This document shows, in pieces, positions 61,149 through 64,000 of a stretch of 64,000 bases of DNA. The position numbers and the translations under genes are program-made. The notes beneath the pieces were generated by a model. It was not told where the DNA came from. It worked only from the letters and a program-made list of their open reading frames with translations, and made no database searches. The stretch lies in NCBI GenBank assembly GCA_964017065.1, contig OZ024783.1, positions 12,780,313 to 12,844,312 of the forward strand, given 5' to 3'. How positions within the stretch are numbered: the first letter of the stretch is position 1; every line of letters starts with the position of its first letter. Source of the stretch: Haliclona indistincta. Its lineage: Eukaryota; Porifera; Demospongiae; Haplosclerida; Chalinidae.

Positions 61149-62837
61149 TCACCTAGTCACAGCCTAAAAGGCTTGTCACACGGTGGTGTACTTTTGTGAG
61201 CACTGTAGATGATGGTAGCTTTATCATATCGCTTCCCGCCCTCGCTGATCTAGCGGCTGAGCAGTAGAAGTCAAAGGGATGCACTTTGCAAGTTGTTGAG
61301 CTAAAGAAGTTGAAAAACTTCAGCACCAGCCACGCAGCCAGTTCCTTCCCTAGTTCTACAACCTCAGCAGCAGTTCTGCTGGGTATCTTAGGCTTCTCGC
61401 TGATGATCACTTCAACAACAGACAATAGAACTAATATACAATTACAGCAGTATCTTAGTATCAATGTACCTTGCTGTTGTGTTTGTGTCTCTTCTACTTG
61501 AACAAGAACTGTATTTGAACTCACCGCCATGGCTAGCTACTTTATATGCAGGCGCAAACACGGCGCTGAAAAGTGGATGTGCCGTGAAAACAGGGATAAT
61601 TTAGGGGAGTGACCGATCCCGTTATGTGTACTTCAGCTAAAGATTCTTGTTTCTTACGCTTTGGTATCAGTCCATTAATAGTAGGTATATTAGGAGGTAT
61701 TATGAGGCTAGAGTGATGCCCAGCTGCCACCATTCTACTCCACAATCGCATTTGTGGCACAGTGTACTTGGTTCCGTGTAATTCTTTGAGCTGATCCACA
61801 GTTGAACTGACTTCTTCATCTCTCTGCTTGTGCTTACTAGTTGTTGCTTCTGTACTGGTTGCTGCTGATGACTTGCACTTCCTGGTATCGAGAGTTGTCG
61901 ATGAGGCTTCACTGTTGGATGTCTCGAGTTCTAGCATCACACATCACACCATAACACGATTTTTAGGCTTAGAGTATAATACATTGTGTAACCAGCCAGT
62001 GTTTACGAGATTGCTTGCCTTCAAAATAACCCATTTGAAAAGTGCTCGTGAACATGTTCATTAAATTCATCAATAATAGCACTCCTCAAATTTTCAATAG
62101 AAGTAAATCTTAGATGATGGTTATGCATCTCACGAATAACAAATTCCTTTTTCTTGTCAGGATTTATGAGTTTGACACGATAGCTGTATGTCTAGTAAAT
62201 AAAAATTATAACAATTATCCAGGTAACCTGTATGTATAATTGGCTCACTTCTTCTTGGGCGTCACTGCCAAAATCACAATCCTCCTCGACTCCACTATTT
62301 TGGCACGGTGACGACAAGGAGTCCTCGTCGTCACCGTGCCAAAATGGAGTCGGCTCTCTACTTAACCATTGAATGACGCTGCTATCCTGTTCCTATGTTT
62401 CCTGTTTCTATCCTATCCTGTACAATGTAGAACACACTCTGATCGACCGCGTGAGGGAAGAAGGCGTGGCAATTACGTCATCGCCAACGGTTTACGGTCG
62501 GCGCCACTCCTAAAATTTGCAAGATGTCATGAAACCGCTGTATCAGAAGCATGACAACAGGGTAGCCAGCTACATCATAGCGCAGTATCCAGCCAACTAT
62601 CGATTTAACTAACCAGAGACCGGACTATCATTACACTGTACTGATGTACAGTGTGTATTAATTTTATTAAATTATTGTCCACATGTAGTCCTATGGTCAT
62701 ATTAGTATCAGTATTATGACTATCAAAATTTGTCTTCAAAATACCTTCTGCCGAGTAATCGTGTCACCAGAACATGTACCCATGGCGGTAGTGGATCTTG
62801 AACAAGAGCCAGAACTTGTCTTTCGAGTCTTCGGCAT
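60939..62837 (-). CDS. Multi-exon orphan gene of sponge type (approximate model, possibly broken)
   Basis: Pieces on the - strand in order: 62745-62837 (ATG; Ser/Thr-rich MPKTRKTSSGSCSRST, donor GTATTT); 62249-62357 (acidic, ends GSDAQEE, donor GTGAGC); 61983-62191 (TYSYRVKLINPDKKKEF then IREMHNHHLRFTSIENL and, after an apparent one-base frame change near 62035, GYFEGKQSRKHWLVTQ); about 61614-61930; 61153-61530; and 60939-61148. Exons 2 and 3 join in phase; other junctions could not be fixed. The parts resemble an uncharacterised family abundant in sponges, from memory of its general pattern. No catalytic or membrane motif is seen. Function unknown; the frame changes and one stop (61153) suggest that it may be a decaying copy. 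Confidence 0.4.
61153..61530 (-). CDS. 125-codon open frame, probable part of the orphan gene
   Basis: Starts MAVSSNTVLVQVEETQTQQQ, then a hydrophobic stretch, then SEKPKIPSRTAAEVVELGKELAAW, and ends at TAG 61153. A 39-base GT..AG segment (61431-61469) could be spliced without changing frame. The frame ends right where a KTFWTWLSNEWEDKD-containing frame begins (60939-61148), so a missed intron or a mutation could separate two parts of one protein. Confidence 0.4.
   Translation of the reverse strand: MAVSSNTVLVQVEETQTQQQGTLILRYCCNCILVLLSVVEVIISEKPKIPSRTAAEVVELGKELAAWLVLKFFNFFSSTTCKVHPFDFYCSAARSARAGSDMIKLPSSTVLTKVHHRVTSLLGCD
61614..61930 (-). CDS. Exon of the orphan gene (Ser/Thr-rich, then YTVPQMRLWSRM motif)
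   Basis: Open - strand frame beginning after an acceptor (gctag at 61931-61935). About 45 residues rich in S, T, E and K lead to DQLKELHGTKYTVPQMRLWS and a HHSSLIIPPNIPTI stretch, then KRKKQESL. The YTVPQ.RLW...H....PP.IP pattern is what I associate with a repeated uncharacterised sponge family. The 3' border (donor near 61613) is tentative. Confidence 0.45.
62287..62355. repeat. Perfect 18-bp palindrome inside a coding exon
   Basis: TTTTGGCACGGTGACGAC (62298-62315) is mirrored at 62327-62344 across an 11-base loop; with a two-base bulge the pairing extends outward (CGACTCCA against TGGAGTCG). It falls in the second exon of the orphan gene model, where it encodes an acidic stretch. Confidence 0.85.
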
Positions 62838-63145
62838 GTCTGTTACAAGTGTAGAAACCAAGACAAAAGATGACAGAGACTTGGTCTGAGAAGTGAGGAG
62901 CAACTGACAAACTTCACATGAGTCACATCAATACCATGCCGTGGGACTGGTATTAACTATTTTAGATGTGTTCCGCATTGAAAGACTATTCAATGTATCA
63001 GAGTCTCCTTGAATCTTATGCATGACAATCTTATTCGATCATGGCTGCATAATGCAATTATTTGCGTCTTCATCAGAAATAGATATGCATGGAATGGTGA
63101 AACTAATTGAATGTTTGTGTGTGCATCTGTTCTTTAGCTTGATTT

Positions 63146-63760
63146 AAGCAGAGTTTCAACAGACGATAAACTAAACTCTTCCACATAGAAGATCATGGCT
63201 GTTTCTTGTATAGCCTACAAGTCACATAATGCAATACAAGGATTATAATGGTCTTATAATAGTACCTCTTTGATCCTGATAGCCTCCATTTCAACTTCAT
63301 GCTGCATTGTTATATCAATCTCATCTTCAAACTGGTCGTCATCTCGTCCAAACTCTTCCTTAACTGCATCATCAAACTCTTCCTTAACTGCATCATCAAA
63401 CTCTTCCTTAACTGCATCATCAACTCTTCCTTAACTGCATCATCAAACTCTTCCTTAACTGCTTCAAACTCTTCCTTAACTGCTTGATCTTTATTTTCTT
63501 CATGCTTGCCATCATTCTCATCATCTCGTCCAAACTCTTCACACTTGTCACCATCATCCTTGTTCTCATAATTATAAGTCATCTCATTCATCTTCATTGT
63601 TCTCATCTCGTCGTCTATATTCACCATTGTTCTGTCTCTGCACTTCAATATTGCTTCATCCTTGCTTGTCACAATCTCCTCATCTATTACATGCACTTGA
63701 GTTTCAACAGATGATAAACTAAATTCTTCCCTGTAGAAGATCACTTGTATAGCTTACATG
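63146..63760 (-). CDS. Acidic repeat-containing exon, orphan protein, frameshifted
   Basis: On the - strand from about 63744 the frame is very acidic (EEFGRDDENDGKHEENKDQ) and runs into tandem 24-bp repeats encoding DDAVKEEF (about 63350-63480). One repeat at about 63420 lacks an A, which shifts the downstream frame; read with the shift undone, the exon ends DDQFEDEIDITMQHEVEMEA with IRIKE and a GT donor at 63267. A segment beginning GTTTCAACAGA..GATAAACTAAA is duplicated at 63146 and 63703, so the exon itself may have duplicated. No function recognised. The missing base could be a mutation or a sequencing error. Confidence 0.4.
63350..63480. repeat. 24-bp tandem repeat, coding
   Basis: About five copies of CTTCCTTAACTGCATCATCAAACT, two of them shortened. 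One copy has lost an A and one is reduced to 18 bp. Confidence 0.85.
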
Positions 63761-64000
63761 ACACAGTAATGTTGTTTTATTAAATTCTTAGACATAAAAA
63801 AGATGGCTGTCTCTTTTATAGCCTACTGTATAATTATTGAAAATGCCTTCATTCTTGCCATGATCAGTCATTTTCTCATCATCTCGTTTATATTCTTTAT
63901 CATTCTCACATTGTATACCATCTGAACGGTTATAGCAATTAAATATAGTAATGAGGACAACAAAAAACCGATAGTCTGATTATTATTTTGCAACATAAAA

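Noticed and set aside
61531..61560. TATATAAAG as a TATA box for the frame at 61530
   Set aside because: It lies only about a dozen bases from the ATG, too close for a normal start site, and the frame is probably internal to a larger gene.

Overview
The window looks like nuclear DNA of a non-bilaterian animal, most probably a demosponge. Introns are short (about 50-500 bases) with GT..AG borders, rhodopsin-like receptors form a lineage-specific type, orphan gene families resemble sponge ones, and short inverted-repeat elements, Ty3/Gypsy, Harbinger and Tc1 copies are dense. The species assignment is inference; no mitochondrial, rRNA, tRNA or CRISPR sequence was seen.

Layout. 1-10.4 kb is a graveyard of decayed, duplicated 7TM receptor copies, all on the + strand. 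At 13.4-14.0 kb a compact four-exon gene for a predicted 100-residue membrane protein sits behind a CRE and a TATA box. From 16.58 to 55.05 kb runs the main gene, a VPS13-family (chorein) bridge lipid-transfer protein. I could join 56 exons on the + strand with consistent reading phase, giving 2,228 residues; the C-terminal part is not in view. Its introns hold most of the rest: a MITE at 17.6 kb, an 11.8-kb intron (22.9-34.7 kb) packed with a foldback element, a truncated Gypsy copy, a Harbinger transposase relic, a higher-order minisatellite and a broken Tc1 transposase, then an apparently intact young Ty3/Gypsy element (37.28-42.52 kb, identical 187-bp LTRs), an antisense single-exon fibrinogen-like secreted protein gene (45.26-46.24 kb), and further MITEs.

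The 3' end carries two intact intronless 7TM receptor genes arranged tail to tail (56.98-57.96 kb + and 58.78-59.77 kb -), a receptor N-terminal fragment between them, and one or two multi-exon orphan genes on the - strand (60.9-64 kb).

The strongest single signal is inside the Gypsy element: gag and pol are in different frames, and their overlap contains a slippery heptamer GGGAAAC in the gag frame, a 5-base spacer, and a perfect H-type pseudoknot (9-bp and 7-bp stems). Together with a primer site matching tRNA-Leu that abuts the gag start codon, this describes a compact and possibly still functional retrotransposon.
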